64,000 nucleotides of DNA from Cephalopachus bancanus. Taxonomy: Eukaryota > Chordata > Mammalia > Primates > Tarsiidae. Position 1 is the stretch's first letter; every line of letters begins with the position of its first letter. Positions 21,238 through 32,399 of the stretch are shown piece after piece. The notes beneath the pieces were generated by a model. It saw only the letters and a list, made by a program, of their open reading frames with translations, was not told the origin of the DNA and did no database searches. The position numbers and the translations under genes are program-made. The stretch lies in the NCBI GenBank assembly GCA_027257055.1, contig JAPVLO010000123.1, positions 3,410,001 to 3,474,000 on the forward strand. The letters run 5' to 3'.

Positions 21238-22644
21238 GTCTTGCAATCTCGTTGTGGTCAGGGTTGTGGAACTGCTCTCTGACCCTGATCCAGCCCTTGC
21301 AAATCTGTGGCAGGAGGTCCCCTCAGTCACCCAAAGACAGGAGACCATCGTTACCCCTTTTCTGATCAGACACTAGCTTTTGCCTCCCCAGTTCAACAGA
21401 GCCCACCATTGCCCCTGTGAGGAACTTGCCTCTGCCCCCCACCCCAGGAAGAGTATCTTCCCCCACAGAGCAGAGGCTGGAGGTACCTGGGCTCTGCCCC
21501 ACCCCACCCCCACCCCAGGATCCAGGGAGTATGAATTGGAGGAGGACCAGTAAAAAGAGAAAAAAAGTTAATAGCACAATTCCCCAAGTTTTAAGCGAGC
21601 TATTGATGTCTAAGTCAGCCGAGCATTTTCTTTTGAAAACCCAAAAGTCATTTTTTAAAGCCTAACCAGGGAAAACTCGCACTTTGATCTAGACGGGGTT
21701 CAAATGAGATCCACGCACACTCATCACGGAGGCATGAGGAAGTGTTTTCTCTGCTCCCTCCTTGCCCAGGGGAAGGGATGGATCCAGTGGGGTGCCCTTG
21801 GGCAGCGCACTGTCTCTGTGGGAGCCTCGAGTTCCTCATCTGTTAGATGGACATAACAATCGCTAGCTGACTTCCATCTCCAAGAATGTGTGAGGGTCCA
21901 TTGAGAACCGGGAGTAGCATGTGCCATCTGGAGTTCCTGCCTCCTTGGCCTCCTCAGCCTCCTCTGCCAATGGCCAGTGCTCTTTCCAGGTGCTTGTCTG
22001 AGAACTGGGGTGGGTGGTGGTGGGGGTGGGGATTCAGGTTGAGGACTTAGTGCTTTGTGCCTAACCTCAACCAGCTGTGCTTCCCTGCTCTGAGCCCTAG
22101 AATAAGCCTTGCAGCTGGAATCTGGCAAGAGACATAAAGGAGACAGTGCCCAGGCCACGCTGACTCTGCAGGAGAGGGAGGGAGACACCTTGAATGGAGA
22201 AATGGGGCCAGGCCAGAGGCGATGGTTTGAGAGACCTGGTTGAGCCTCTTTCAGACGCTGTTGTCAAGCCAGCCTTAGCCCTCTGCACCCTGGTAGGGAC
22301 CCAGGCACTGTCCTGCTTTCCAGCACCCATGGGTCTGATGCCCAGTTCCACTAGGATCATGCTTTATGTTCCTGTGCACATCACATTCTGTGTCAGAGTC
22401 TCAGTTTCCCCATTTAGAAAATGGGAACAGTCTGGGACTAGGGTTCGTGGAAGCAACCTAGTTACATGTGTGAGTGAGGAGGCTGTCTCTCCTGCTTGTG
22501 CAAGGGTGGGGCAACCCCTGAGAGTGAGTCCCTCCTTATGCTCACCCTCATCTTAGCCCTGGATGCAAAGGTTAACTTGACCAGGATCCTAAGCTTTGTG
22601 AAAATCTCATGTGCACATGCATGTATGGGTGTGTGGGTTTGGAA
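21238..22644. other. Unique sequence with weak MIR cores
   Basis: Mostly unclassified. Weak sense MIR cores occur at about 21785-21880 ('gttcctcatctgttagatgg') and 22395-22440 ('gtctcagtttccccattt'). C-rich and G-rich runs (21430-21525 and 22005-22035) produce proline-rich frames that I do not accept as coding. Confidence 0.5.
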
Positions 22645-22860
22645 GGGTCCAGAGTCAGATCCTGGCCCTATTACCTTCTAGCTGTGTGACTCAGGCATGC
22701 CACATAACCTCTCTGATCCTCAGTTTCTTTGTCCCTGAAAAAGAGGTATCATCAATTCCTTCTCTGCGAGTTGCAGTGAGGCTTAAATACATGAATAGAG
22801 GCAGGGCTCCTGAGATGGGACCTGCTGCTTGCTGAGGACCTAGCACGTGCTGGCTGTCAT
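22645..22860 (+). mobile_element. MIR, sense
   Basis: 'agagtcagatcctggcccta', 'tctagctgtgtgactcagg' and 'ctctctgatcctcagtttc', then 'ctgaggacctagcacgtgct', in MIR order. Confidence 0.88.
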
Positions 22861-23889
22861 TAGCCCCTGGGTCTCCTCAGCGAGGGCCACCGGGAGCCTC
22901 TAGGCCTTCCTTCCCCCTTCTCACTGCTCGCCCCAGGGAGGAGCTCCTACCCTTGCTCTTCCAGGTGTTCCAGCCCCTTTGCCTGCCCCTCGGGGTACTT
23001 TGATGGGTTTGTGACCCATAGGCCCAGAAAGTGGAGTGGAATGATTTGAGGGAGGAGTCTGGGGCTTCCTCCAAATCTCAGGGCAGACAGAGGAAACTGG
23101 GAGGGAAACAGTCCTCAGCCCTAATTGAGCTGTTCCCCACAGCCCACCCCACTGCACATAGCCTTCCCTGGAGCCAAGAGCTGGTTGGAGACCCGGGAAA
23201 AGAAAACCAAGCTTTGCTTCTTCAGCACAGTTGCTCCTTGTGATGGCATAGGGGGCCCAGAGATGCCTCCGGTTCTCGCACCACGGGGACTCCCAGGCTG
23301 AGGAGGAAAGCCCTGCCTGGTGACACTGCAGGGTGGGCTGTGAGCCTCATGGTGGGTGCAGTGGTCGATGCGGAAGCAGCAGCGTTGGGAACAGCTTCCC
23401 CCAAACTGGGCCTTTGAACAAGGCCTTGGGGTGTGGGGCCTGCTCATCCCCAGCCTCTAGGCCTAAGTTTCACCCACCTAATTCTTCACAGTGGAAAAAC
23501 CATTTTCAAGGCCCCAGTGGCAGCACCCCCCCATCATCTGGGCATTTGTGGACACCTCAGGCAGCTCAAGTCCCAAAGAGCTACTGAGGCTCGGAGCTTC
23601 CTGGTGGGCTCTTTAGGACAGCCTTGGAGATGGCTTCAGGTAGCTTCCGGGCTGTGGCTTGGGGCTGGACACAGCCTCAGTGGGGTCCACTTGACATAGT
23701 TCCAGATCCCCAAGCAAGAAGGTGGCTTAACAGAGACATTCAGCTCCTGGGAGCTCTCCAGGACCTCTGGAGAGCAGCATCCAGGTGCTAAGATCAGGGT
23801 TTGACTTGAGAGAAGTCTGGAGAGGTGGCCTGGGCCGTGGTCCTACTCTCCACCCACTTCTCTGACATCATCATTGCTCTTCAACAAGG
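22861..23889. other. Unique GC-rich sequence, no gene seen
   Basis: GC-rich sequence with overlapping frames on both strands and no domain. No repeat was recognised. Confidence 0.45.
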
Positions 23890-24080
23890 GGGTGGAGCCT
23901 ACTGGTTCACAGATACAAAGCTAAGTTCAAATCTCAGTGCCATGTTTTCTAGCTGTGCATCCCTGGGCAAATTAATTTATGAGAAGTTTCAGGCATCTTC
24001 GTTTTGCTTCCTGTTCCAGCCTTAGAGCCAAACACAGAGTGGCAGAGCATGGCCCCTAGAAAGGGCTCCATAAATATCTG
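23890..24080 (+). mobile_element. MIR, sense
   Basis: 'aagttcaaatctcagtgcc', 'ctagctgtgcatccctgggc' and at the 3' end 'ggctccataaatatctgtgg' agree with MIR. Confidence 0.75.
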
Positions 24081-24094
24081 TGGACTGACTGAAC

Positions 24095-24250
24095 CTCTTA
24101 AAGTCTTAAAAACCTCAGTCTCTTCATCTGTAAAATAGACAAAATAGTACCTACCTCAAAAGTTTATTGCAAGTATTAAATAGGACAACCCATTAGGAAC
24201 AATAAGCCCAGTTCACGGGGCTATCAAATGATGGTGTTATGACCATTGTC
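24095..24250 (+). mobile_element. MIR 3' half, sense
   Basis: 'cctcagtctcttcatctgta', 'aaaatagacaaaatagtacc' and 'tacctcaaaagtttattgc' match the MIR 3' half. Confidence 0.8.
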
Positions 24251-24289
24251 ACCCTCACCACTGCCGCCCTCACCCAATAGACCCCCCAA

Positions 24290-24450
24290 AGCACTTTCAA
24301 CCATATAACTGCTCAGAATTTTCTCAACACTAGGGCGGTGGCAGGTGCACAGCTTTGAGGTCCAGAGAGGTTAAGACCCCTCCCGAGGCCACACTGCTAC
24401 TTAGTGGAGAGCAGCTAGGTCCTGAACACTCTACTGTATCTTAGCTCCCA
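24290..24450 (-). mobile_element. MIR, antisense, weak
   Basis: 'ggtccagagaggttaagac' and 'gaggccacactgctacttag' match the reverse complement of the MIR 5' half. Confidence 0.6.
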
Positions 24451-24609
24451 CCTGGACAGACAGACCCCTACTCCCATGTTCATATATGCATCCTAAGTCC
24501 AGTGCAGGGTTGGATGGAGGAGTCATGGGCAAACGCCTGGGTTGGATGATTACTTGGATTTGGTTTACTTGCTGCTGGGCCATGATATGGAAAGGATTGT
24601 GGTTTAAGA

Positions 24610-24821
24610 CAGCAGTCAGTAAGCTTTCTCTGTGAAGGTCCCAAGGGTAAATATTTGGGTCTTTGTGGGCCACATAAAGTCTCTGTCTCACCCACTCAAC
24701 TCTGCCATGGTGGTGTCAAAGCAGCCATTGATGGTACATACTTGAATGGACATGACTGATTCCAATAAAACTTTATTTACAAAGCAGGCAGAAAGTTATT
24801 TCTTAGTTTGCCAACCCTTGA
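24610..24821 (-). mobile_element. hAT-type non-autonomous element (MER group)
   Basis: Ordered boxes 'ctctgtgaaggtcccaag', 'gtaaatatttgggtctttgt', 'gggccacataaagtctctgt', 'aactctgccatggtggtg', 'attccaataaaactttattt' and terminal 'tttgccaacccttg' are those of a well-known mammalian hAT-Charlie-type MER element, antisense. I am not sure of the subfamily name. Confidence 0.8.
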
Positions 24822-25144
24822 TGTAAGAGAATAAGTCTAAGCCAACAGCTAAACATCAGGCCTGGTTTTAGCTTACTGGCTTCCTCCCTTTGGGCCTCAG
24901 CTTCCACATGAGTGCAAAGAGAGTATGGAACTGGACCAGGGATCTCAGACTGCAATTCCTCCCAGGGCAGGCCATTGGCATAGATGTGTGATGTGGTCTG
25001 GCTAAGGGGCTGGGCCAAGCAGGAGCCCACCTCTCCTGCCTTGGACAGCCATGACTCAGTACCCATTGGTGGCGGCTGTGGGAATAGGCCCAGGGTGACC
25101 AGATCTCCTTAGAATCCGTTCAAGCAGAATCACATGCAAAATGA
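24822..25144. other. Unique sequence, no gene seen
   Basis: No feature was recognised apart from ordinary unique DNA. Confidence 0.4.
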
Positions 25145-25390
25145 CCAGATTTTTCAAAACTTTTTATTAAAAATGCAACCCACCTACAGAAAAGCGCACA
25201 AGTCTTAGTGAGCCTGCTTGGAGAATTTTCTTAAACTGAACACGCCCATGTAACTAACACCCAAATCAGGAACAGGGGGTGGTGACCAGACTACCAAGCT
25301 TTCCTTGAGCTCCTTTCCAGGAACCAATGCCGAGGAAACCATTTTCCTGACTGTTCCCATGTTAAAGCTGCACTTACTTGCTCTTTTTGC
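25145..25390 (-). mobile_element. Ancient L1M fragment, antisense
   Basis: 'aactttttattaaaaatgca', 'gagaattttcttaaactgaa', 'cacgcccatgtaactaacac' and 'ccaaatcaggaacaggg' follow the antisense order of an old L1 3' UTR. The fragment is strongly diverged. Confidence 0.6.
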
Positions 25391-25669
25391 CTCTGAGTGG
25401 ACTAAGGCACTGGTGGGCCAGTTTGCAGCACCTGGTCTCACTCTCCCAGCACACCATCATCTGCGATTTGTGGCCAATGCTACTTCCAACAGAGTCAACA
25501 CTCCTGTGTGAGGGGCAGGGTGGGCAGGGCCTGGGGAACGAGAGAGCGGGTGTTTTTGTTCCCCTAAAGGCGTGTGCAGCCAGCAATCAGAGTGACAATG
25601 CGGCCCAAGGGGCATCCTAAGTGCCTTCCGAGGAGGGCAGCGGGAGGAGGCCCGGCCGGGCAGGCGCAC

Positions 25670-25815
25670 TCGGCTGGCTTATTAAAACGACTTTGATCCC
25701 CGGCCGCTTTGATATCCTGGGTCTTATAAAGAATTCACTTTCAGGGGTAAATATAGGTAGTTCAGAGAGATTTTATGACATACTGTACAGGCTCCTCTTC
25801 CAGAGACTTATTTAA
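25670..25815. promoter_or_regulatory. Candidate conserved non-coding element
   Basis: Contains 'gcttattaaaacgac', 'gctttgatatcctgg', 'gtcttataaagaattcac' and 'acttatttaattac'. It is an AT-rich island directly beside GC-rich 25621-25670, repeat-free and with no supported coding frame. Confidence 0.35.
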
Positions 25816-26104
25816 TTACTGGGGTGGGGAGGGCTGGGGGGCTGCAAAAGTGCTGACAGAGGGGGCTGGGCTTTGGGGTTCGCGGCTGCCCACCAGGGCA
25901 TGCCAGGCACTGCCCGTGCCCTGACCGAGGGACTCACACCTAGGTGTACTTCACCTGCCCCCCTCAGGGAAAGGATCGTCTGTGGGGAATCCCCTCCCTG
26001 CCGAAGGAAGACCAAGTCTGGAAGAGGCAGGCGGGTGGGGCTTCTAGCAGTTTAGTCCCGACATGGGTCATGTGTGACAGTGCCCCCTGATGGTTAGTGC
26101 TGGT
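25816..26104. other. Unique GC-rich sequence
   Basis: Unclassified; no gene or repeat was recognised. Confidence 0.4.
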
Positions 26105-26215
26105 GACGGTCAGACCTGGGCTCGATTACAGTCTCTGCCACTGAGTCCCTGTGGGAAGAATTGAATCTCCAGTACCTCGATGTCTCTGAATGTGAAGTGA
26201 GAACAAAGCAATGGC
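26105..26215 (+). mobile_element. MIR fragment, sense
   Basis: 'gacctgggctcgattacag' and 'ctgccactgagtccctgtgg' match the 5' half of MIR. Confidence 0.6.
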
Positions 26216-26537
26216 CACCTCCTTATACCCACCGTAGCGGGAGTAAGTCCAGCATAACAGGTACCCTGGACAACTCCCAAGCCCAAGGTCATTCTTTCCA
26301 GGCTGTGGGAGAAGTTGCTGTGCTGCTGAGGACCGTCTCTGAACAGCCTCGAATCGCTCCCTCCTCTGTCCAGGAGACTTCCCACCTACGCTGGTACTGC
26401 AATGCAGACGCAAAAACAAGAGGTCCCATGCATGGGAAGAGTGCCTATGTCAGGGTGGCAGCCACAGGTAAGAAGTGCCCATGGTTGGGTAGGGGCAAGA
26501 GGTGAGGGAGGAGGGCCTGGCTCAAAGGAGAATGCTT

Positions 26538-26648
26538 CAGAGCAGTGCTTCTCATCTGCCTGGGCAGGACCTCTTAAGACACTGCCTCTGATTCCACAGA
26601 CACAGGGCAGGCAGGATGCCGCGTTCTAACCAGCTCCCCCAGGTGACA
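26538..26648 (+). mobile_element. MER5-type hAT fossil, internally shortened
   Basis: 'gagcagtgcttctcatctgc', 'gacctcttaagacactgcct' and 'gcgttctaaccagctccccc' match MER5 ends and core with an internal deletion. Confidence 0.6.
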
Positions 26649-26844
26649 CGGCACTGCCCTTGGCAGTTCACTCTTGTGGATGACCCTGGGGCGCTCCCAT
26701 GGGCCTTTCCCCAAAAGTGAAAAGTACTTTCCTGTTTGAATCACTCACAGGGCATTCAAGCCAGAGCAGTTCCCAGGCTGTACCCAGGTTCCCAGGATTT
26801 GACTCCTCCCGAGAGATGGCCTATGTAAAGTGCTTAGAGTGGTG

Positions 26845-27158
26845 TCGAGTTGTAATGATGTGCCCCAAAACCAATAGATGGAGTTGGAGAGAATCATTCT
26901 TAGCGCTCTGTCACAGAAACAAAGAACCGAATACCACGTGTTCTCAATCATAAATCGGACCTGGACATTAATCACAGCAGCCCGACACTGCCAGGAGAGG
27001 GAGGGGGCACATAACAGCACAAAGGGTACCTGGTCCTAAACCAGGGGAAGTGAGGCCCAGACTTCACCTGCATATACAATCCTTTTGTACCTAATCCTGA
27101 TTTGTACCCCGTATCTTTATAGTAAAATAAAGCATTAAAAAAACACACACACACACAA
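26845..27158 (+). mobile_element. L1 3' end, lineage-specific 3' UTR, with A/CA tail
   Basis: 'ggagagaatcattcttagcg', 'ctgtcacagaaacaaagaa' and 'taccacgtgttctcaatcat' are the end of L1 ORF2 and the start of the 3' UTR. The 3' UTR then reads 'ccttttgtacctaatcctg' and 'atttgtaccccgtatct', followed by 'aataaag' and a tail that has evolved into (AC)n at 27142-27158. The 3' UTR resembles that of the L1 at 33520-34205 and not the human L1PA type. Confidence 0.75.
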
Positions 27159-27483
27159 TTGAAATGAGTGCCCTGTTGGAGGGTCTCTCAGGGCAGAGAC
27201 TTGACACCGTGTGCAGTGGCAGAAACTTCTTGTTGTGAGCCATTTCTGCATTTTGGTCCTCTAAAAAAAATCCTGCTGGATTGGCAAAAACATCTCAGAA
27301 GAAATTGCTATCTCTAGGCCCATTTTATGGATTAAAAACTGAAGCTCAAGGAAAGGAGGAGACACATGCAAGGTCGCAGCGTGGTCATGCGGCTGAGCCA
27401 GGATTAAAAGTTGGTGACGTTGTTGCCAGAGTCAAGTGTTTGCCGTCCAGTACGTGGTCTTTGATTTCTCCCATCTATTATGT
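27159..27483. other. Unique sequence with antisense MIR core
   Basis: An antisense MIR core lies at about 27310-27430 ('cccattttatggattaaaaa', 'gtggtcatgcggctgagcc'). The rest is unclassified. Confidence 0.5.
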
Positions 27484-27550
27484 GCACACACACGCACACA
27501 CACAAGTGCACATACACATGCACGTGCACACACAAGCACACACATATTTT
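27484..27550. repeat. Degenerate (CA)n
   Basis: Irregular CACA units with G and T interruptions. Confidence 0.85.
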
Positions 27551-27584
27551 GGGCACAAAGAGCTCATATGTCTTTTAGCACCTT

Positions 27585-27740
27585 AGAGTTGTTGCTTTGT
27601 TTTCATGCTCAAATTCTTTCATGGGCTACCAGTTTCCAGCAGGCAAGAAAGAAATCCTCATCACTGGACATCCTAGAGCCTGGCCTGAGTGCTGGCACAC
27701 GGTGAGTGCCCCACAGGTGCCTGTTGAGTGAGCAAATGAT
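27585..27740 (+). mobile_element. L2 LINE 3' end fragment
   Basis: 'cctagagcctggcctgagtg', 'ctggcacacggtgagtgcc' and 'ggtgcctgttgagtgagc' resemble the terminal L2 repeat order. Confidence 0.55.
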
Positions 27741-28173
27741 GAAGATGAGAAGCGGGCAAACGAACGAAACCACCTCCGAGAGGACCAGGGACTCAGTTAC
27801 TTCTCCCGATAAGCCAGTTAAGTAAGGTCTCAGGTCTTCTTGCTGCATCTATATAAAAAACTGTGTGTGGTAAACAGGGAAATGATGACTCAAATCTAGA
27901 AAGTACCTTCTCTTTCTATGAGCACCTGCTATGCAATCCCCTGTTCTCCTCAAACTGCAATCAAAGAGGATTAGATGGAAACAGAATTTCAAAGCAGAAA
28001 TGACCCCAGGGCAGAGGATGAGGTCCATGTGTCATTCATTCCAGAAGACTCCCAACGCCCTGGCAAAGGTCATGCCCATAGCGGGTATTCGTGGATGCTC
28101 AGTCAATGGATGAGTCAGCAGTGGTTATTTCAAGCAAGTGAGCAGGACAACTGTCCCCAGCCCTTCACCCCAG
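27741..28173. other. Unique sequence, no gene seen
   Basis: Unclassified, with a weak L2-like stretch near 28040-28110. Confidence 0.4.
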
Positions 28174-28276
<103 letters not shown>

Positions 28277-28414
28277 TGTTCAAGCCCCTTTGGCATGGGA
28301 GGAGGAGACTGCCTGGAGGTTTTGGGCCCCTGGTACCCGTCAGTCTGGGGACAGGAACCCTCTGCATGTCTCCCTCTCCCTTCCCTTGGCTCCTCTCCTT
28401 GCCCTGGAGCGGAG

Positions 28415-28680
28415 GTAATAACTAATATTGTTTCCTGGCCTAAATAGATAATTGCCCTTCTGGCTGGATAAAAGATGTCTCACAGAGCAGAGTGAAATAT
28501 CATTAATAAAGGAGACTGATTTACTCAGGAATTCCTCCAGAAGTGAGATTAATAAGCCATCCCCTGGTGTTAGATATAATCTTCAATTCTCTCCTCACTG
28601 CATGACTTATTTTTGCAACAACTCCACTATTCTATCATTAATCATTACGAGAGGCCAACAGTTTATCTAGGCTAATGGGT
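28415..28680. promoter_or_regulatory. Candidate conserved non-coding element (ATTA/GATA-rich)
   Basis: Repeat-free and dense in words typical of developmental enhancers: 'ctaaatagataattgccc' (28440), 'atatcattaataaagg' (28497), 'gagattaataagcc' (28546), 'catgacttatttttgc' (28602) and 'tatcattaatcattacg' (28633). No coding frame extends across the block. It is flanked by a compound microsatellite on one side and irregular GT sequence on the other. Confidence 0.5.
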
Positions 28681-29599
28681 CTGATACACAAACACAACAA
28701 CTTTCCCTCCCATTTGACAGGGAAGAAATTCAGGGGAAAAAATGAATTAACTGCATGTTTCTTTTCAAGGAAATAAGCTACCACTTGATGCAGGAATCAG
28801 AGCATATACACACTGTGGATAAAATGAACGGACGTGCACATGAGTATGACATGTGGCTATAGACATGTAAAGAGACATGGGGTAGAACCATGAATATATG
28901 AATGTCTATGGGGCATGACTCCATGCATGAAAATGTATATGGTGTGTGGTCACATGTGCATACATGTCTTGTGGTTATGTGTGTGCATAAATGTATATAA
29001 GATACATTTGTGTGTAAATGTTTGTAGGATACAAACAGATATATAAAGAGTATCAGAGTTGGTGAATATATAGGATAAGATTATCTGCTAAGCTTTACAT
29101 GTGAGTGTTCATGTGGTGTGACCCTGTCCAGGGTATGTGATTGTGTGTGTGCATGTATATGTACATAGAGGATGTTCTGTGTGTAATGTGTGGTGAGTGA
29201 TCCTAGCATGTTTATCCCAGCATATGATTGTGTGCTCAATAAATGTTTGCTATTCAAAATTGAAAGACAAACTCTGTTCCATCTGAAAAAATTTAATTAG
29301 CAAACTTGTAACATTTCCATTTCTGCTCCCCTGGATTCCTTGTGTTTCCTGTCTTAGGCTGGTTGCCCTAAGAACAGAACCAAGAAAAGGGATTCCCACG
29401 CAAGTGATTTATCAAGGGGCGGGGGGTGGGGGGCTGACTTCCCAAGGTATTTCAGCAGAGGGCAGTCTCTGGAGAAAGCAGCAACTGTGGGAATGGGTGC
29501 ACTCGCAGCAGCTGGGAATGGGTGCAGCTGCCTGGCTGAGGGGATGCAGGAGTGCCACCTTACATCTGTTACCCACCAGGCAGAGGTTAGAACTGGACT
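28681..29599. other. Irregular GT/AT sequence and unclassified DNA
   Basis: 28830-29220 is enriched in irregular 'catgtgtgta' units resembling the other GT arrays but lacks clear periodicity. 29340-29430 resembles a decayed LTR or repeat edge ('gccctaagaacagaacc'), not assigned. No gene seen. Confidence 0.5.
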
Positions 29600-29830
29600 G
29601 GGGCAGTGCTTGAAAGCTATGAGCTAGAACTGTTGCCTTGATGTTGTAAGCAATAGGGAACCAGGGAAGATGTGGCGGGCGAGGGGTTGGGGGAGACTGA
29701 TGGGCTTCAAGTTCAGAACTAGACTTCAGGACAACAGCCCTAGGGATGGTCAGAGAATGGATTGGAGGAGGCAGGGGTGTGATGGTCTAGGGCAGAGATC
29801 ATGGAGGATTGATGAAGGCAGGACTGTGAG
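29600..29830 (+). repeat. Possible ancient repeat fragment
   Basis: Weak similarity in order to the 6296-7164 repeat 3' part ('ggcaggggtgtgatggtct', 'gatcatggaggattgatg'). The identity is uncertain. Confidence 0.35.
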
Positions 29831-30583
29831 CATGAAAATGTGTATGGTGTGTGCTTCCACCCTGATCCTTCAGAAGCCTACAGGTTCTCAGCGCCTAGTG
29901 GGGCCCTAAGCATGTGGGTCCAGAGCCTGCAGCTGTCCCTGCCCACCCCTCCGCCACAGCACGGAGGCAGTTTTGGATGCCATCAAAGGCAGCATTCAGC
30001 CAGATGGGTTCCTGACCTGTGGCCACAGAAATTCCCAATCCCAGTGGGAAGGTGAGAGGCCAGCCGGGTGCATATTTATAAGCCAGCCTCCCTGTGTTTG
30101 TGACAGGCAGGGAGGCAGTGCCCGCATGGGCACTCAGCCCTGAGCCTCAGCTCTGACAGAGCCCACACTTGTCTGGGCTGAAGGAGGGCCGCCAACCTGG
30201 GCCCCCAGCTCGGATAGGAGCTGGACAGCAGCGTGCAGCTTAGGTTGCACCCTCGGCCCCCTCCCTGTGCCATGGAGGAGTCGGGTGGTTCCAGTGGCAT
30301 TTCTGATGTTGTCTCATGAAACCCGAGTGCTGAATTCTGAATTATGGCCATGCTCTGGCTGCTCCACTTGGTGACTCTGAGGAATGTGAAATGGGGCAAT
30401 TCTGGTTGCCCCTGCCAGTTGTAGCTGGGAGAATGTGGTGTTTGTAGACGGAATTAGAGGCAGCTTTCATGTTAACAAACTGAAATGAGCAGGGTTTGGT
30501 TTTGTAAAATAAACTCCTCTTGGTCCAAGCTGCCTGGAGGTGGCCCAGGCTGCAAACACCCCGATCTGACTCACACAGGCACC
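29831..30583. other. Unique sequence, no gene seen
   Basis: Mostly GC-rich unique DNA, with no repeat family or exon I can support. Confidence 0.45.
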
Positions 30584-30584
30584 G

Positions 30585-30615
<31 letters not shown>

Positions 30616-30624
30616 CACACACAC
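30584..30624. repeat. (AC)n microsatellite
   Basis: About 20 AC units with one AA interruption near 30600. Confidence 0.95.
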
Positions 30625-30679
30625 TCAACACAGACACATGTGTGTGCCTCTGAAGAGAGGCAGCTCTGGCTCAGTGATC

Positions 30680-30880
30680 AACAGAGATCAAGAGCTCAGA
30701 GCCTGGCTGGGTTCAAATCCCAGCTCCACCCCTTACTGAATGAGCTGTGTGAACTCAGGCAAATAGTTCAGCCTGGCCTGTGAGATGGGGCTACTGCGAG
30801 TACTTAATTCATAGTACTTATCTACCCTAGTACTTAACGGTTATGAGGATTAAGCTAATTCATATCCGTGTAAATACTCA
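30680..30880 (+). mobile_element. MIR, sense, nearly full length
   Basis: 'agagctcagagcctggctgg', 'gttcaaatcccagctccacc', 'gagctgtgtgaactcaggc' and 'tatgaggattaagctaatt' follow the full MIR order. It starts close to the MIR 5' tRNA-like end. Confidence 0.9.
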
Positions 30881-30980
30881 GAAGAGGGTCTGGCTTATGT
30901 AAGAGGTGGTACCTTGGGTCTGAGGGGGAAGCTGCCTCACCCCTATCTCTGAGGGAACTTGGGAGCTCCCCAAGTCCCTG

Positions 30981-30983
<3 letters not shown>

Positions 30984-31015
<32 letters not shown>

Positions 31016-31021
31016 CTCTCT
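30984..31021. repeat. (CT)n microsatellite
   Basis: About 19 CT units with one G interruption near 31013. It makes an Arg-Glu repeat frame on the minus strand that is not a gene. Confidence 0.95.
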
Positions 31022-31539
31022 CCTGGCAGTCCATGAGCAAGCGTGTGAGAGGAAGGACTTCTGTGGTGCCAATATCTTCTTCCAACATCCCTCTTGCTAG
31101 CTCAGGGCGGGGGCAGGTCCTATGACTCCCACCCAGTTTAGCCCAGTGTAGTCCTGAGCTCTTTGGCAAACCTGATGAACCCCAACTCTCAGTATGCATC
31201 TGAAGCTCTGCTTTAGCCCAAAGAGCACACACATCAGTGGAGAGCTTGCCGTGTGCTATGTGCAGAGCCTTTGCACAGAACTTGCCATCCATCCCTCCAT
31301 TTTCAAGCTTGAGAGACCTGGCAACCTTCAGTGGGCCTCCTGATTTCAAAGCCACACCACCACTCCCTAGTGCCACCTGTAGGTTACTTGTGGATAATTT
31401 GTGCACTTTCACCTCTGAGTGAATCAGAAAGAAACCCACTAGTGCTAGAACGTCTTAACACCCTCTTCACATCTGTTAATGCTTCCAAGGAGAGCCCAGC
31501 CTTGAACCCAGAACCTTGAGTTGACTGCAGAGATAGATG
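31022..31539. other. Unique sequence, no gene seen
   Basis: Unclassified; the open frames are not supported as coding. Confidence 0.45.
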
Positions 31540-31720
31540 GAATTTAAAATCTCCTGCCATGTTCACTGTGCTCATTTTCATCATCGGCAATTGATTCCAA
31601 GTGACATTGATTTTATCATTTCTGGTAGCAGCGAAATGTTTCTTCTTAAAATAAATTTCAGTTAGGAAGTGAGTTGATTTAATTTAAAATAATGCAAGAA
31701 GGAATGGTTGGAGTGGATGT
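31540..31720. promoter_or_regulatory. Candidate conserved non-coding element
   Basis: An AT-rich repeat-free block with 'ggcaattgattccaagtgac' (31587), 'ttgattttatcatttctgg', 'ctta aaataaatttcagtt' and 'gatttaatttaaaataatgc'. It contains NKX-like AAGTG and homeodomain-like ATTA/AATT words. Inference only. Confidence 0.33.
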
Positions 31721-32156
31721 GGGGGGACAAGACTGAGGGAGGTGCCGCAGGGCCCTGCATGTGGGAAAGTCTGCGTTGGGCTTTACTGCTTCTCTGCACC
31801 TGGGCAACCTGGCCCTCAGGGCCCTCTCTGTGAGGAGCTGAGCACTGGGGCAGCTGATAAATGGATTCTGTCGGGAGGGACAGCTAGGGTCCAGACCTGC
31901 CACTGCCCTTGCTGGGCAGAGGGGCTCATTTTCTGCACCTTGATGATTGGAGCAGCTATCTAAATAGCCAGTCCAGCCTCCACCCCCGAGCTGGAATTCT
32001 AGAAATCCAATTCTAGAAATCCAGTCTAGCTGGAGGCAAAGACTGTCGTGGGGATCCAGATGGATTCTGGATGTTGTCGTGAATTCCTAACATGGGAAGT
32101 GTGATTCCAAATGTGGGAAGAAAGAGAAAGGGAGATGCGGAGGAAGGGACTCCTCC
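31721..32156. other. Unique sequence with short direct repeat
   Basis: A short direct duplication 'attctagaaatcca' occurs twice in tandem at about 31996-32023. Otherwise unclassified. Confidence 0.5.
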
Positions 32157-32235
32157 TACACACAAACACACACATGTATACACACATAGATGCACACACA
32201 TACTCGTACATGCACCACACAAACATACATGTGTG
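32157..32235. repeat. Degenerate (CA)n
   Basis: Irregular 'cacacatgta' units. Confidence 0.85.
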
Positions 32236-32399
32236 AACTCACACTCATGCAATCACTTCTCCCCTTTTAGTACAAGTGCCAGTCCTGGTAGCGGGCTCAT
32301 GCGTTGAAGAAACTGGTTCCTCCTGCGACCTGCTTAACTCTGGTCTGAGGCACGCCTCTTGCCTCCCGAAATGGAAGTCACAGCAGCGCTTCACAGCGC

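Noticed and set aside
30855..31439. Minus-strand frame with Arg-Glu repeat
   Set aside because: The Arg-Glu stretch is the (CT)n microsatellite; the rest overlaps a MIR and has no domain.
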